A DNA stretch of 64,000 nucleotides from Pseudomonas cremoris (GTDB taxonomy: Bacteria > Pseudomonadota > Gammaproteobacteria > Pseudomonadales > Pseudomonadaceae). Position numbers and translations under genes: made by a program. Each line of letters opens with the position of its first letter. The first letter of the stretch is position 1. Where the stretch lies: the NCBI RefSeq assembly GCF_014230465.1, contig NZ_JAAXCY010000016.1, forward strand, positions 1-64,000. Direction: 5' to 3'. The notes under the pieces are model-generated. The model saw nothing but the letters and a program-made list of their open reading frames with translations, was not told the origin of the DNA and did no database searches. This document shows, in pieces, positions 41,883 through 51,694 of this stretch.

Positions 41883-43607
41883 ATGAAATACCAACCCTTC
41901 AGCCGTACCTTGATTGCCACTGCGCTGGTGTTGACGGTCAGCGGTGTGCACGCCGCGTCCCAAGCCCCGGTGGCCGGTGAAAATGGCATGGTGGTGACCG
42001 CCCAGCATTTGGCCACTCATGTCGGCGTGGATGTGCTCAAGGCTGGCGGCAATGCGGTAGATGCCGCTGTTGCGGTGGGCTACGCACTGGCGGTGGTGTA
42101 CCCGGCGGCAGGTAACCTGGGCGGTGGCGGCTTCATGACCGTGCAACTGGCCGATGGGCGCAAGACCTTCCTCGACTTCCGCGAGAAAGCCCCGTTGGCG
42201 GCCACTGCCAACATGTACCTCGATAAAGACGGCAACGTCATCGAGGGCCTCAGTGCCAAGGGTCACTTGGCCGTCGGCGTGCCCGGCACCGTGTCCGGCA
42301 TGGAATTGGCCCTGAGCAAATACGGCACGCTCAAGCGCGCCCAAGTGATTGCCCCGGCGATCAAACTGGCGGAAAACGGCTTTGCGCTGGAGCAGGGTGA
42401 TATCGACCTGCTGCACACTGCCACTGGCGAGTTTGAAAAAGACAAGGACATGCGCGGCATCTTCCTGCACAACGGCCAGCCGATGCAGGTAGGTCAGAAG
42501 CTGGTGCAGAAAGACCTGGCCAAGACCCTCAAGGAAATCTCGGCCAAAGGCAGCGACGGTTTCTATAAAGGCTGGGTTGCCAAGGCGCTGGTGGACTCCA
42601 GCCAAGCTGGCAAAGGCATCATCACCCAGGCCGACCTGGACAAGTACAAGACCCGTGAACTGGCGCCTATCGAGTGCGACTACCGTGGCTACCACGTGGT
42701 CTCGGCTCCGCCTCCGAGCTCCGGCGGCGTGGTGATCTGCCAGATCATGAACATCCTCGAAGGCTATCCAATGGCTGACCTGGGCTATCACTCCGCCCAA
42801 GGCCTGCATTACCAGATCGAAGCCATGCGCCACGCCTACGTGGACCGCAACAGCTACCTGGGCGACCCGGATTTTGTGAAGAACCCGATTGCCCACCTGC
42901 TGGACAAGGACTACGCCGCCAAGCTGCGCGCCGCCATCGAGCCGCAAAAGGCCGGTGATTCGCAGGCGATTAAGCCGGGTGTGTCGCCGCATGAAGGCAA
43001 CAACACCACGCACTATTCCATCGTCGACAAGTGGGGCAACGCGGTGTCGGTGACCTACACCCTCAACGACTGGTTCGGTGCGGGCGTGATGGCGAGCAAG
43101 ACCGGCGTGATCCTCAATGACGAAATGGACGACTTTACCGTCAAGGTCGGCGTGCCGAACATGTATGGCCTGGTCCAGGGTGAGGCCAACGCCATCGCAC
43201 CGGGCAAGGCGCCGCTGTCGTCGATGAGCCCGACCATCGTGACCAAGGACGGCAAGGCTGTGATGGTGGTGGGTACGCCAGGGGGCAGCCGCATCATTAC
43301 CGCAACCTTGCTGACCATCCTCAATGTCATCGACTACAAGATGAACATCCAGGAAGCGGTGGACGCGCCGCGTTTCCACCAGCAATGGATGCCGGACACC
43401 ACCAACCTTGAAACCTTCGCGGTGAGCCCGGACACCCAGAAGATCCTTGAAAGCTGGGGCCACAAGTTTGCCGGCCCGCAGGACGCCAACCACCTGGCGG
43501 CAATCCTGGTGGGCGCACCGTCCCTGGATGGCAAGCCCGTGGGTAACAACCGCTTCTATGGCGCGAATGACCCGCGTCGTAACACAGGCTTGTCCCTGGG
43601 TTACTGA
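41883..43607 (+). CDS. ggt: Gamma-glutamyltransferase
   Basis: A 574-residue periplasmic enzyme that removes or transfers the gamma-glutamyl group of glutathione and related compounds. It has a Sec signal peptide (MKYQPFSRTLIATALVLTVSGVHA). The precursor is self-cleaved before the nucleophile, here Thr375 at the start of TTHYSIVDKWGNAVSVT. Other markers are KAGGNAVDAAVAVGYALAVVYP, GNLGGGGFM and SSMSPTIV. By releasing cysteinylglycine it would feed sulfur amino-acid catabolism such as the neighbouring 31-38 kb operon. The last 7 bp overlap the convergent monooxygenase gene. Confidence 0.95.
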   Translation: MKYQPFSRTLIATALVLTVSGVHAASQAPVAGENGMVVTAQHLATHVGVDVLKAGGNAVDAAVAVGYALAVVYPAAGNLGGGGFMTVQLADGRKTFLDFREKAPLAATANMYLDKDGNVIEGLSAKGHLAVGVPGTVSGMELALSKYGTLKRAQVIAPAIKLAENGFALEQGDIDLLHTATGEFEKDKDMRGIFLHNGQPMQVGQKLVQKDLAKTLKEISAKGSDGFYKGWVAKALVDSSQAGKGIITQADLDKYKTRELAPIECDYRGYHVVSAPPPSSGGVVICQIMNILEGYPMADLGYHSAQGLHYQIEAMRHAYVDRNSYLGDPDFVKNPIAHLLDKDYAAKLRAAIEPQKAGDSQAIKPGVSPHEGNNTTHYSIVDKWGNAVSVTYTLNDWFGAGVMASKTGVILNDEMDDFTVKVGVPNMYGLVQGEANAIAPGKAPLSSMSPTIVTKDGKAVMVVGTPGGSRIITATLLTILNVIDYKMNIQEAVDAPRFHQQWMPDTTNLETFAVSPDTQKILESWGHKFAGPQDANHLAAILVGAPSLDGKPVGNNRFYGANDPRRNTGLSLGY

Positions 43608-44731
43608 GGCGTGAGGTGGTGATGCAGGTGGGCCAGGGACAGCGCCAGGCTGTCATGGGATAACTGGGTGGCGGCGCCCTCGGCGCTGCCCTGGGCTGCC
43701 GGCATCACCCGTTCGAACATGTGGTTTTCATAAGCCTGTACTGCTTGCGAGCAGTCAGGCGTCTTGAGCAGGTGTTGCGCCAATTCGGCGGCATCGAGCA
43801 TCGCGGCATTCACACCCTCGCCACCAAACGGCGACATCAGGTGAGCGGCATCGCCGATCAACGTCAACCCTGGCCTGTGCGCCCAGCGATGGCCGACCGG
43901 TAGGGCGTGGATATGCCTGCACTCCAGTTGCGCATTGGCGGCGTCAAACAACGCCAGTATGTCCGGGTGCCAGCCTTCGAAATGAGTTTTCAGTGACGCG
44001 GCGCAGGACAGGTCGATGTGGCTTGCCGCCCAATCGGTCGGCACACGGAAGACCGCATAGCCACGCAGGTGGGCATTGGCATTGCGCTGCACAATGATTG
44101 ATCGGGCCTCGCCGTCGATATCGAGCTTGCCCCGGCCGACCAGGCGGGCGATAGGTGGGTGCAGATTGTCGACCTCATCAATGCCGAACTCGATGAAGGT
44201 CAGCCCGCTGTATTGCGGTTGATAGTGCGACAGCAGCGGGCGCACCTTGGACCAGGCGCCGTCGGAACCGACCACCAGGTCGAAGGGGCCGTGAGTCAGG
44301 GCGCCTTGGTGCAGTGTCCAACGCCCGTCGCCCACCGGGTCTACGGCGTCGATGCCGGCGCCCCAGTTCACACAGCCCAGCGGTAGTGAGTCGAGCAGGG
44401 CCTGGCGCAGTGCGGTGCGGTCGACTTCGGGGCGCTCACCGGCCTCGGGGTTGGGGGCCTCGTATAGCAAGTGACCGTGGTGATTCATCAGCCGCGAGCC
44501 CTGGTCTTCGTAGCGGGCAATGCGTTTGAACGCGTCTTCCAGGCCGGCACGCCGCAGGGAGAGTTGGCCGGATTCGGCGTGTAAATCCAGCGTGCCACCC
44601 TGTGGACGCTCAAAAGGACCGCTTTCGCGCTCAAACACGCTGACCGTCATGCCATGGCGATGAAGGATTCGCGCCAAGGTCAAGCCGCCGGGGCCGGCGC
44701 CAACGATGGCGATACGCAACGAGGTATTCAT
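43601..44731 (-). CDS. FAD-dependent monooxygenase, TetX-like
   Basis: A 376-residue class A flavoprotein hydroxylase. It has the FAD motif GAGPGGLTLARILHRHG at about 11-27, a RPQGGTLDLHAESGQ segment much like TetX tetracycline monooxygenases, the DG-type motif VVGSDGAWSKVRP and the second FAD motif LIGDAAHLMSPFGGEGVNAAM. Such enzymes hydroxylate aromatic or polycyclic compounds; whether it inactivates tetracyclines is unknown. It is divergent from a MarR gene, with two palindromes in the 73-bp gap, so MarR-controlled induction by its substrate is expected. Confidence 0.88.
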   Translation of the reverse strand: MNTSLRIAIVGAGPGGLTLARILHRHGMTVSVFERESGPFERPQGGTLDLHAESGQLSLRRAGLEDAFKRIARYEDQGSRLMNHHGHLLYEAPNPEAGERPEVDRTALRQALLDSLPLGCVNWGAGIDAVDPVGDGRWTLHQGALTHGPFDLVVGSDGAWSKVRPLLSHYQPQYSGLTFIEFGIDEVDNLHPPIARLVGRGKLDIDGEARSIIVQRNANAHLRGYAVFRVPTDWAASHIDLSCAASLKTHFEGWHPDILALFDAANAQLECRHIHALPVGHRWAHRPGLTLIGDAAHLMSPFGGEGVNAAMLDAAELAQHLLKTPDCSQAVQAYENHMFERVMPAAQGSAEGAATQLSHDSLALSLAHLHHHLTPQ

Positions 44732-44753
44732 GCAGATTGTCCTTGGCGATGTT

Positions 44754-44790
44754 TATAGGATCCTATACATTTAGTTCATAGGATCCTATG
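44754..44790. promoter_or_regulatory. Two palindromic operators between the monooxygenase and MarR genes
   Basis: TATAGGATCCTATA (44754-44767) and CATAGGATCCTATG (44777-44790) are both perfect 14-bp palindromes sharing the core ATAGGATCCTAT. Their centres are 23 bp apart, about two helical turns. They occupy most of the 73-bp divergent gap, as expected for a MarR dimer pair repressing both directions. Confidence 0.85.
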
Positions 44791-44804
44791 GAAAGTCAAC
44801 GCCC

Positions 44805-45245
44805 ATGAATACTCAATCTCCCGCACCCAACCCGATGCAGCAAATCGGCCTGGCCAACCGCGGTTTTATCCGTCTGTACGAGGGCCGCCTGAAAGCCTTG
44901 GGCTTTGCGGTTGCGCAGATTCCGGTGTTGGTGGCGCTCAAGTACAGCGAGGGTTTGCCTCAGGCTGAGTTGGTGCGCATTGCCCGTGTCGAGCAATCGA
45001 GCATGGCGCAGTTACTCGGGCGCATGGAGCGTGACGGCATGATCCAGCGCGTCGCCGACCCGGCGGACAGACGCAGCCGCTTGATCACCCTGACCGATGC
45101 GGTGCGTGAGCGCATGCCCCAGGCTCACGCGGTCATGGTGCAGGGGGCGGCGCAGGCGTTGGAGGGATTCAGCGAAGAGGAGCAGGCGACCCTGCTGGCG
45201 TTGCTGCTACGGGTGAATGCCAATCTGGAGCGTGTCGGCGAGTAG
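44805..45245 (+). CDS. MarR-family regulator
   Basis: A 146-residue winged-helix repressor. The recognition region has LPQAELVRIARVEQSSMAQLLGRMERDGMIQR followed by the wing ADPADRRSRLITLT. It is divergent from the TetX-like monooxygenase with paired palindromic operators between them, implying autoregulation and substrate-induced release. Its last 39 bp overlap the convergent NadR-like gene. Confidence 0.93.
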   Translation: MNTQSPAPNPMQQIGLANRGFIRLYEGRLKALGFAVAQIPVLVALKYSEGLPQAELVRIARVEQSSMAQLLGRMERDGMIQRVADPADRRSRLITLTDAVRERMPQAHAVMVQGAAQALEGFSEEEQATLLALLLRVNANLERVGE

Positions 45246-45755
45246 CTGCTCGACTGCTGCAAACGCGACAGCCCGGCGTTGTGCCCAATTGCCGCGAATG
45301 ACCAGGGCAGGTTGTTGATGCTGTTGCATCCAGTCCAGGCTGGCCTGGAAAAACGCTTGGCGATCGGTGAGTTCTGGCTGGCAGCGCTGGCCATCGGCAG
45401 TCCATTCCACATCGTCGGGTGACAACAGCAGGTGCAGGTCGTAGTGACGTGCTAGCAGTTCGCTGTCCAGCCACGCGGGGTAGTCGCCGAACAGGGTCTG
45501 GCTCCACAGCTTGTTGGTCAGCAGGTGGGTGTCGAGGATCAGCAGGTTGGGCTGCTCGGCGCGAGCGGCGTCTTCCCAGGCGAGTTGGCCACTGGCGATG
45601 TCCGGGATGTCGGCCAGGCAGGTGTCGCGTTGATGGTGGTCGATGAAGTAGCGCACGTATTCGCCCACCATCAACCCACCAAAGTGCTGATGCAACTCAG
45701 CCGCCAACCAGCTTTTGCCACTGGACTCAGGGCCTGCCAGCACCACCACCTTCAT
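45207..45755 (-). CDS. P-loop kinase related to the NadR ribosylnicotinamide kinase domain
   Basis: A 182-residue ATPase with an N-terminal P-loop GPESSGKSW (8-16), then GEYVRYFID and LLILDTHLLTNKLW, which match the kinase domain of NadR. Likely it phosphorylates ribosylnicotinamide to NMN; the NadR adenylyltransferase and repressor parts are absent. The ATG at 45755 overlaps the PnuC stop by 4 bp, coupling it to the transporter. The pairing of PnuC with a NadR-like kinase is an established vitamer salvage arrangement. The 3' end overlaps the MarR gene by 39 bp. Confidence 0.85.
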   Translation of the reverse strand: MKVVVLAGPESSGKSWLAAELHQHFGGLMVGEYVRYFIDHHQRDTCLADIPDIASGQLAWEDAARAEQPNLLILDTHLLTNKLWSQTLFGDYPAWLDSELLARHYDLHLLLSPDDVEWTADGQRCQPELTDRQAFFQASLDWMQQHQQPALVIRGNWAQRRAVAFAAVEQLLADTLQIGIHP

Positions 45756-46315
45756 GGCTGCAACGCCGGGTCGGCGCGCCATTCACGCCAGCCTTGCACG
45801 GCGATCACGGTGAACAGCGCGTAGAGCGCGGCGGTGAGGTAGAGGCCTTTGTAGACGAACAGCCCGACGAAGATCACATCCACGGCAATCCACAGCGGCC
45901 AGCATTGCACGCGTTTTTGCGCCATCCACATTTGTGCCACCAGGCTGAAGCCGGTGAGGGCTGCGTCGAGCCACGGTTGGGCTGCGTCGGTCCAGTGCGC
46001 CATGGCCGCGCCGAGCAACAAGCTGCCGACGGCGCCCACTGCCAGGCTGGTCATGATCGCAGGCCAGCCCAGGCTCGTGACCTGGCGGCCTTGTTTGACC
46101 TCGCCCGCGCGGGTCCATTGCCACCAGCCATACACTTGCAACGCGGCGTAGACCACCTGCAACAGCATGTCCGAATAGAGCTTCACGTCATAAAACACCC
46201 AGGTGTACAGCAACACCATCACCAGGCCGATGGGCCAGCACCAGGGGTTTTGCTTGACCGTCAGCCAGACAGCGATCACCCCCAGGGCAGCGGCGAACAG
46301 TTCAAGCCCGGACAT
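45752..46315 (-). CDS. pnuC: Nicotinamide riboside transporter PnuC
   Basis: A 187-residue inner-membrane protein with about seven hydrophobic segments. The family motifs are KQNPWCWPIGLVMVLLYTWVFYDVKLYSDMLLQ and QVYGWWQWTRAG. PnuC proteins take up ribosylnicotinamide by facilitated diffusion driven by intracellular phosphorylation. The ATG at 46315 has AAGGAACC upstream; a longer in-frame extension has no family similarity. It forms a two-gene unit with the NadR-like kinase. Confidence 0.92.
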   Translation of the reverse strand: MSGLELFAAALGVIAVWLTVKQNPWCWPIGLVMVLLYTWVFYDVKLYSDMLLQVVYAALQVYGWWQWTRAGEVKQGRQVTSLGWPAIMTSLAVGAVGSLLLGAAMAHWTDAAQPWLDAALTGFSLVAQMWMAQKRVQCWPLWIAVDVIFVGLFVYKGLYLTAALYALFTVIAVQGWREWRADPALQP

Positions 46316-46366
46316 GGCGGTTCCTTGGGAGCGTGGGAGAGGGCGGGGATTGTAACCAAAGAAGTT

Positions 46367-46397
46367 GATCGTTCCCACGCCCCGCGTGGGAATGATC
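46367..46397. repeat. Palindromic repeat GATCGTTCCCACGC...GCGTGGGAATGATC
   Basis: A 31-bp inverted repeat between pnuC and the chemoreceptor stop: GTTCCCACGC pairs with GCGTGGGAAT around CCC. It is a short extragenic palindrome type common in fluorescent pseudomonads, distinct from the two longer families in this window, and could end chemoreceptor transcription. Confidence 0.7.
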
Positions 46398-46403
46398 AGT
46401 GTG

Positions 46404-48038
46404 CTAGACCTTGAACTGGCGCAGCAGGCCGTCGAGTTGTTCACTTAAACCGCGCAGATGGGCGCTGGCCACACTGGACTGCTCGGCCGCCAACGCGGTG
46501 CTGTGGGACAAACCGGCGGCTTGGGTGACGTTCTGGTTGATGTCTTCCACCACATGCGCCTGTTGCAACGTGGCGCTGGCAATCGACGCGTTCAGGCCAT
46601 TGAGGTTGCGCAGTGCCTGGCCGATAGCGGTAAGGCTGGCCCCGGCCTGGCCCGCTTGTTCGATGGTCAGTTGCGAGGCGCTGTGGCTGTCGCTGATCAC
46701 CTTGACCGCCGCTTCCGAGTGACCTTGCAGCCGCTCGATCATCGCCTGGATCTCGGCAGTGGATTTTTGCGTGCGTTGGGCCAGCAACCGCACTTCATCG
46801 GCCACCACCGCAAACCCCCGGCCTTGCTCACCGGCGCGGGCAGCTTCAATCGCTGCGTTGAGCGCCAGCAGGTTGGTCTGGTCGGCAATAGAGCGGATCA
46901 CTTCCAGTACGCCGCCAATCTGCGTGCTTTCGCTGGAGAGGGTGCGGATCACCTCCACGGCCTGGCTGATGGTGGTGGAGAGCTGGTCGATCTGCTGCAA
47001 GCTGCCGTCGATATTCACCTGGCCTTGTTGCGCCTGGGCCTGGGCATCACGCATTTCGCTGGCCGCGTGTTCGGCGTTCTTGGCCACGTCCTGCACGCCG
47101 TAGGTGACTTCGTTGATGGCAGTGGCCACCAGTTCCATCTGTTGCGACTGCTGCTGGCTACGGTCATGGGCCTGAGTGGCGTTGTTGCCCAGCTCCAGGG
47201 AGGATTGGCCCAGTGCGTTGGCGCACGCCTGCAACTGGCTGACCACTTGGCGCAGCTTGGCGGTGAAACTGTTGAAGTGGTGGGAGAGCTGGGTGATTTC
47301 ATCCCGGCCGTGGGTGTCGAGGCTGCGGGTCAGGTCGCTTTCGCCACTGGCGATGTTGCCCATCGCGCTCACCGCCGCCTGCAGCGGACGCACGATGCTG
47401 CGGGCGATCAGCGCCACCAGCAACGCCATGATTGCGGCGATACCCAGGCCCATCAAGGACGCATTCCAGACTTGCCCCCTGAACTCGGCCTGCACGTCAT
47501 CCACGTACACGCCGGAACCGATGATCCAGCCCCAGGGTTCGAACAATTGGATATACGAGGTCTTGGCTACCGGGGCGTCTGCGCCTGGCTTGGGCCAGCG
47601 GTAATTGACGACGCCCGCGCCCTTGGCCTTGGCCAGCAGCACGAATTCGTTGAACACCGCAAACCCATCCGGGTCGCGGATGGCCGAAAGGTTCTGGCCG
47701 TCCAGCTTGGGGTTGGCTGGATGCATGATCATCACGGGGGTGAGGTCGTTGATCCAGAAGTAGTCGTCATGGTCGTAGCGCAACCCACGCACCGCGCTCA
47801 GGGCTTGTTTCTGCGCCGCCTCGCGGGTCATGACGCCGCTGGTTTCGAGGCCGTGATAAAACGTCAGGATCCCGCTGGCGGTCTGCACCACGTGTTGGGT
47901 CTGTTGGCGCTTGGCCTGGTAAAGGTCGCCGTGAATCTGCTTGAGCATCAGCAAACCCAGGGCCAGCAGCATCAGAACGGCGACTATCAGGATCAGCCAG
48001 AGACGGCGGCTGATCGACATACTGCGCAAACTGTTCAT
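46404..48038 (-). CDS. Methyl-accepting chemotaxis protein with single Cache domain
   Basis: A 544-residue inner-membrane chemoreceptor. Membrane helix 1 is at about 12-33. The periplasmic sCache_2 domain (about 35-190) has the [19 protein letters not shown] and [11 protein letters not shown] hallmarks. Helix 2 is at about 193-213, followed by a HAMP domain and a signalling domain whose tip is [39 protein letters not shown]. The sCache_2 type usually senses small organic acids. No cognate CheW-binding pentapeptide for CheR is seen at the C terminus. The promoter lies in the 219-bp gap shared with uppP. Confidence 0.93.
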   Translation of the reverse strand: MNSLRSMSISRRLWLILIVAVLMLLALGLLMLKQIHGDLYQAKRQQTQHVVQTASGILTFYHGLETSGVMTREAAQKQALSAVRGLRYDHDDYFWINDLTPVMIMHPANPKLDGQNLSAIRDPDGFAVFNEFVLLAKAKGAGVVNYRWPKPGADAPVAKTSYIQLFEPWGWIIGSGVYVDDVQAEFRGQVWNASLMGLGIAAIMALLVALIARSIVRPLQAAVSAMGNIASGESDLTRSLDTHGRDEITQLSHHFNSFTAKLRQVVSQLQACANALGQSSLELGNNATQAHDRSQQQSQQMELVATAINEVTYGVQDVAKNAEHAASEMRDAQAQAQQGQVNIDGSLQQIDQLSTTISQAVEVIRTLSSESTQIGGVLEVIRSIADQTNLLALNAAIEAARAGEQGRGFAVVADEVRLLAQRTQKSTAEIQAMIERLQGHSEAAVKVISDSHSASQLTIEQAGQAGASLTAIGQALRNLNGLNASIASATLQQAHVVEDINQNVTQAAGLSHSTALAAEQSSVASAHLRGLSEQLDGLLRQFKV

Positions 48039-48257
48039 CGTCCTGTCACTCCATGCTTTTTATAATTGTGGGCGCTGCATCGACTTTTTCCGCGTGTCTG
48101 ATAGGCTTTCGGCCTGAAATCGGGAAACCTGAGTACTGTCTGATTTCTCACGGAATTTTCCGTACCGGCGTTGAGTTCCAACACCGGGTCTTGTCGTCAG
48201 TGAACCACTAAAAAAGATTATCGAGGCATGCCATTGAGCATGACCTTTGGGGGAAGC

Positions 48258-49088
48258 ATGGATTTTTGGACCGCCATACAGGCTTTGATTCTTGGCGTGG
48301 TGGAGGGGCTCACCGAGTTCCTGCCGATCTCCAGCACCGGCCACCAGATCATCGTTGCCGACTTGATCGGGTTCGGCGGCGAGCGCTTCGAGGCGTTTAA
48401 CATCATTATCCAACTGGGGGCGATTCTCGCGGTGGTCTGGGAGTTTCGTCGCAAGATCCTGGACGTGGTCATCGGCTTGCCGACCCAGCGCAATGCCCAG
48501 CGCTTCACGGTTAACCTGATTATCGCGGTGTTGCCGGCAGTGGTGCTGGGGGTGATTTTCGCCGACCTGATCAAGCATTACCTGTTCAATCCGATCACTG
48601 TGGCTGCGGCGCTGGTGGTGGGCGGCATCATCATGCTGTGGGCCGAGCGTCGCCAGCACCGGACGCACGCTGAAACGGTCGACGAGATCACCTGGAAAGA
48701 TGCAATCAAGATCGGCTTTGCCCAGTGCCTTGCGATGATTCCGGGCACTTCGCGTTCCGGCGCAACGATCATCGGCGGCCTGCTGTTTGGCCTGTCGCGC
48801 AAGACCGCCACCGAGTTCTCGTTCTTCCTGGCCATGCCAACCATGGTCGGTGCGGCGGTGTATTCGGGCTACAAGTACCGCCACCTGTTCCAGCCGGATG
48901 ACCTGCCGGTGTTTGCCATCGGTTTTGTCACCTCGTTCATCTTCGCGATGATCGCAGTCAAGGCCTTGCTCAAGTTCATCGCCAGCCACAGCTATGCGGC
49001 GTTTGCCTGGTACCGGATCGCGTTCGGCTTGGTGATCCTCGCCACCTGGCAGTTTGGCTGGATCGACTGGACTGCGGTCAAGCCATGA
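48258..49088 (+). CDS. uppP: Undecaprenyl-diphosphatase
   Basis: A 276-residue polytopic membrane phosphatase (BacA family) that recycles undecaprenyl pyrophosphate for peptidoglycan and O-antigen synthesis; excess gives bacitracin resistance. Family motifs are [16 protein letters not shown] near the N terminus and [22 protein letters not shown] in the middle. The ATG at 48258 has GGGGGAAG upstream; an ATG ten codons earlier (48228) is less likely. It overlaps the DUF1294 gene by 4 bp. Confidence 0.95.
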   Translation: MDFWTAIQALILGVVEGLTEFLPISSTGHQIIVADLIGFGGERFEAFNIIIQLGAILAVVWEFRRKILDVVIGLPTQRNAQRFTVNLIIAVLPAVVLGVIFADLIKHYLFNPITVAAALVVGGIIMLWAERRQHRTHAETVDEITWKDAIKIGFAQCLAMIPGTSRSGATIIGGLLFGLSRKTATEFSFFLAMPTMVGAAVYSGYKYRHLFQPDDLPVFAIGFVTSFIFAMIAVKALLKFIASHSYAAFAWYRIAFGLVILATWQFGWIDWTAVKP

Positions 49089-49468
49089 GCATCCAGTACC
49101 CACGCTTGAAAGCGGCGATCTTTGTGCTGCTGTGCGCTGCGCCGCTGACGGGGTCGGTACTGGTGTGGCTGCGCGGTGAGACCATCATTCCGTTGGCGGC
49201 CTATGGGGTGGTCAGCCTGATAGCGTTCTTCCTGTATTGGAGCGACAAGCGCAAGGCGCAGACTGACCGCTGGCGCACCCCGGAAAACATCCTGCACGCC
49301 GTGGAGTTGGCCGGCGGTTGGCCGGGGGCGTTGATTGCCCAGCAGGTGTTCCGGCACAAGACGCGCAAGGTGTCTTACCAGGTGCTGTTCTGGGTGATTG
49401 TGCTGTTGCATGAGGTGTTCTGGCTCGACCAGTTATTCCTCGGCGGCACGCTGTTGTCAGTCCTCTAG
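49085..49468 (+). CDS. DUF1294 membrane protein
   Basis: A 127-residue protein with three or four hydrophobic segments. The DUF1294 core is present: [45 protein letters not shown]. Function unknown; it is sometimes fused to a cold-shock domain, which is missing here. It is translationally coupled to uppP (ATGA overlap). The 3' end overlaps the convergent MmcQ/YjbR gene by 12 bp. Confidence 0.9.
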   Translation: MSIQYPRLKAAIFVLLCAAPLTGSVLVWLRGETIIPLAAYGVVSLIAFFLYWSDKRKAQTDRWRTPENILHAVELAGGWPGALIAQQVFRHKTRKVSYQVLFWVIVLLHEVFWLDQLFLGGTLLSVL

Positions 49469-49813
49469 CAATAAACCTATCTGCGTGCGCTTGGGCAGTT
49501 TGCTCACCACCAACTGGTGGGAGCGCTGCAGTAGGCCACGCAACTCCTCGGCGCCCAGCGGGTAGGGCGTGTCCATGATGATCCACTGTGCGCGTGCCAA
49601 GTAGGGCGCCGGGTGGATGCCTGGGCGGTCCACGTGGCCCAGGAACAGCTCCTTGTCGACCTTGAACGCCAGCGAATCGCCGCGCAGGCCCTGCAGGGCG
49701 AACATCTTGTTGCCGGCAATCGAGAACACACGTACGCCGCCCCACTTATAGTCTTCGCGTGCGCCGGGCAGGCTCAGGCAGAAACGGGCGACTTGGTCTT
49801 CGGTCATTTTCAT
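49457..49813 (-). CDS. MmcQ/YjbR family protein
   Basis: A 118-residue CyaY-like-fold protein. Typical features are FCLSLPGAREDYKWGGVRVFSIAGNKMFAL, then FKVDKELFLGHVDRPGIHPAPYLARAQWI. Proposed to bind DNA in the YjbR name, but function is poorly known. ATGs at 49813 and 49807 are both possible; 49813 has GGAG ten bases upstream. The gene overlaps the upstream LysR stop by 4 bp, so the two form an operon. Confidence 0.88.
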   Translation of the reverse strand: MKMTEDQVARFCLSLPGAREDYKWGGVRVFSIAGNKMFALQGLRGDSLAFKVDKELFLGHVDRPGIHPAPYLARAQWIIMDTPYPLGAEELRGLLQRSHQLVVSKLPKRTQIGLLLED

Positions 49814-50718
49814 AGCAAACGGTCTCCGCAGCCTTTGAAGCCTTCTTCCAGGTAGTCGATCCAGGCACGAATGGCCGGCAGAACGCCGCGCCGATGCGGG
49901 TACACCGCTTGCAACCAGCCGCCCGGCAGCGACCATTCCGGCAGCAGTTGCACCAGTTGGCCCCTGGCCAATTCTTCTTCGCAATACATCATCGGCAGTA
50001 CGGTAAAGCCCAGGCCCATGATCGCGCTGGCCTTGCGTACGATGAAATCGTCGATGCCCAGGCGGGCCTCCATCACCAGTTCATGGGGGTTGCCCTGCGG
50101 GTCGAGAATGCGTTGGTGCACCATGCGGTCGGCCTCCAATGCACCGAGCACCGGTAACTGCCGCAGGTCATCGAGGGTGTCGATCTGCTTGTCGTGCATA
50201 AAGATGGGGCTGGCCACCAGCACCGTTTGGGCACGGCGCAGGCGCTTGGTCACCAGCAGCGGGTCCTCATCCCCCAGCTCGCGTACGCGCAGGGCCACGT
50301 CAATGCCTTCGGCTACCAGGTCGACACGGCGGTTGACCAAGGTCATCTCCAGTTGCACCTGGGGATGGGCGGCGAGAAACCCCGCCACCAACTCCGGCAG
50401 GATGTGCTGGGCCATGCCCACCGGACAGCTGACCCGCAGTCGCCCACGGGGCTCGCTGGACATGCTGGCTACGGCCTCATCGGCCATTTCCGCTTCCAGC
50501 AACATCGCCTGGCAATGGCGCAGGTAACGCTCGCCGACGGCGGTGAGGGTGAGTTGGCGGGTGGTGCGTTGCAACAAGCGTGCGCCGAGGCGTTCTTCCA
50601 ACTCGGCAATGCGCCGCGAGAGACGCGATTTGGGAATCCCCAGCAGTCGCCCGGCTGCCGCGAAGCCGCCGGCTTCGACGACTTTGGCGAAATAGTAGAG
50701 GTCGTTGAGGTCTTGCAT
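49810..50718 (-). CDS. LysR-family regulator
   Basis: A 302-residue LysR protein. The DNA-binding domain is [19 protein letters not shown] and [23 protein letters not shown], typical of the branch with the LSRRI helix that often controls quinone reductase or azoreductase genes. The effector domain follows ([18 protein letters not shown]). It is divergent from azoR across a 123-bp gap and probably regulates it in response to electrophiles. It overlaps the MmcQ/YjbR gene by 4 bp. Confidence 0.92.
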   Translation of the reverse strand: MQDLNDLYYFAKVVEAGGFAAAGRLLGIPKSRLSRRIAELEERLGARLLQRTTRQLTLTAVGERYLRHCQAMLLEAEMADEAVASMSSEPRGRLRVSCPVGMAQHILPELVAGFLAAHPQVQLEMTLVNRRVDLVAEGIDVALRVRELGDEDPLLVTKRLRRAQTVLVASPIFMHDKQIDTLDDLRQLPVLGALEADRMVHQRILDPQGNPHELVMEARLGIDDFIVRKASAIMGLGFTVLPMMYCEEELARGQLVQLLPEWSLPGGWLQAVYPHRRGVLPAIRAWIDYLEEGFKGCGDRLL

Positions 50719-50841
50719 GGTCAACCTATTGTCCTGTCAGTGGGACAAACTATCGCATTTAAGCCGCCTTATCGGCTATTGGTTTCATGCGTAGGATTGG
50801 CTCATCTGATCGCCACTGACGATCCTACTCGGAGAACTCAA

Positions 50842-51453
50842 ATGAAACTGTTGCATATCGATTCCAGCATCCTCGGCGACAACTCGGCTTCCCGTCAGCT
50901 CAGCGCGGGCGTAGTGAAGGCTTGGCAAGCAGCTGAGCCGGGTGTGCAAGTGATCTACCGCGACGTGGCCGCCGAAGGCATCAACCACTTTTCCGGCGCG
51001 ACCCTGGGCGCCCTGGGGACTCCGGCTGAACAGCGCAGCGCTGCGCAGCAGCAAGAAGCCGAGCTGAGTGCCAAGACCCTGGCCGAATTCCTCGCTGCCG
51101 ACGCCGTGGTTATCGCTGCGCCGATGTACAACTTCACCATTCCAACCCAATTGAAAGCCTGGATCGACCGCATCGCGGTTGCCGGCCAAACCTTCCGCTA
51201 CACCGAAGCTGGCCCGGAAGGCCTGTGCGGCAACAAGAAAGTCATCATCGTGTCGACGTCGGGCGGCCTGCACGCCGGCCAAGCCACCGGTGTGGCCCAT
51301 GAAGACTACTTGAAAGTGCTGCTGGGCTTCCTTGGCATCACCGATATCGAATTTGTGCGTGCCCACGGCCTCGCATACGGCGATGAGTTCCGCACCAAGT
51401 CCCTGAGCGACGCCAACGTACTCATCAACGAACAACTGTTCGCGGCCGCGTAA
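50842..51453 (+). CDS. azoR: FMN-dependent NADH-azoreductase
   Basis: A 203-residue flavodoxin-like quinone/azo reductase. It has the phosphate-binding N terminus [20 protein letters not shown], the FMN-contacting [20 protein letters not shown] and the [10 protein letters not shown] loop. It reduces quinones by two electrons and azo dyes with NADH, protecting against thiol and electrophile stress. The start has GGAGAACTCAA. The divergent LysR gene is the likely regulator. Confidence 0.93.
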   Translation: MKLLHIDSSILGDNSASRQLSAGVVKAWQAAEPGVQVIYRDVAAEGINHFSGATLGALGTPAEQRSAAQQQEAELSAKTLAEFLAADAVVIAAPMYNFTIPTQLKAWIDRIAVAGQTFRYTEAGPEGLCGNKKVIIVSTSGGLHAGQATGVAHEDYLKVLLGFLGITDIEFVRAHGLAYGDEFRTKSLSDANVLINEQLFAAA

Positions 51454-51694
51454 AGCTTATGTAAAACAGCGCTTGTCCCCGTTTCATTCTGAAACAGGGC
51501 GTCTAAACTCTGTATTCTGGTCGCCTCAAAACGACCGGACTACGGAGTTTTTTCGTTTGCCCGCTGTCACTACTTTGGCCCAGGTTATGCACGCATGGGT
51601 TTACCACCCGGTGCGAGTACCTTGAACCATGGACTTTTCAACCAGACATGCCGCAGATGTTGAACGTGGGCACGCTACAAAGGTGGACATCCTC

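Noticed and set aside
41868..43493. 541-codon open frame opposite ggt
   Set aside because: Its His/Val/Gly-rich composition is the usual antisense echo of a GC-rich gene; the ggt strand has signal peptide and catalytic motifs.
46458..48065. 535-codon open frame opposite the chemoreceptor gene
   Set aside because: Antisense echo; the chemoreceptor has the conserved signalling tip and Cache domain.
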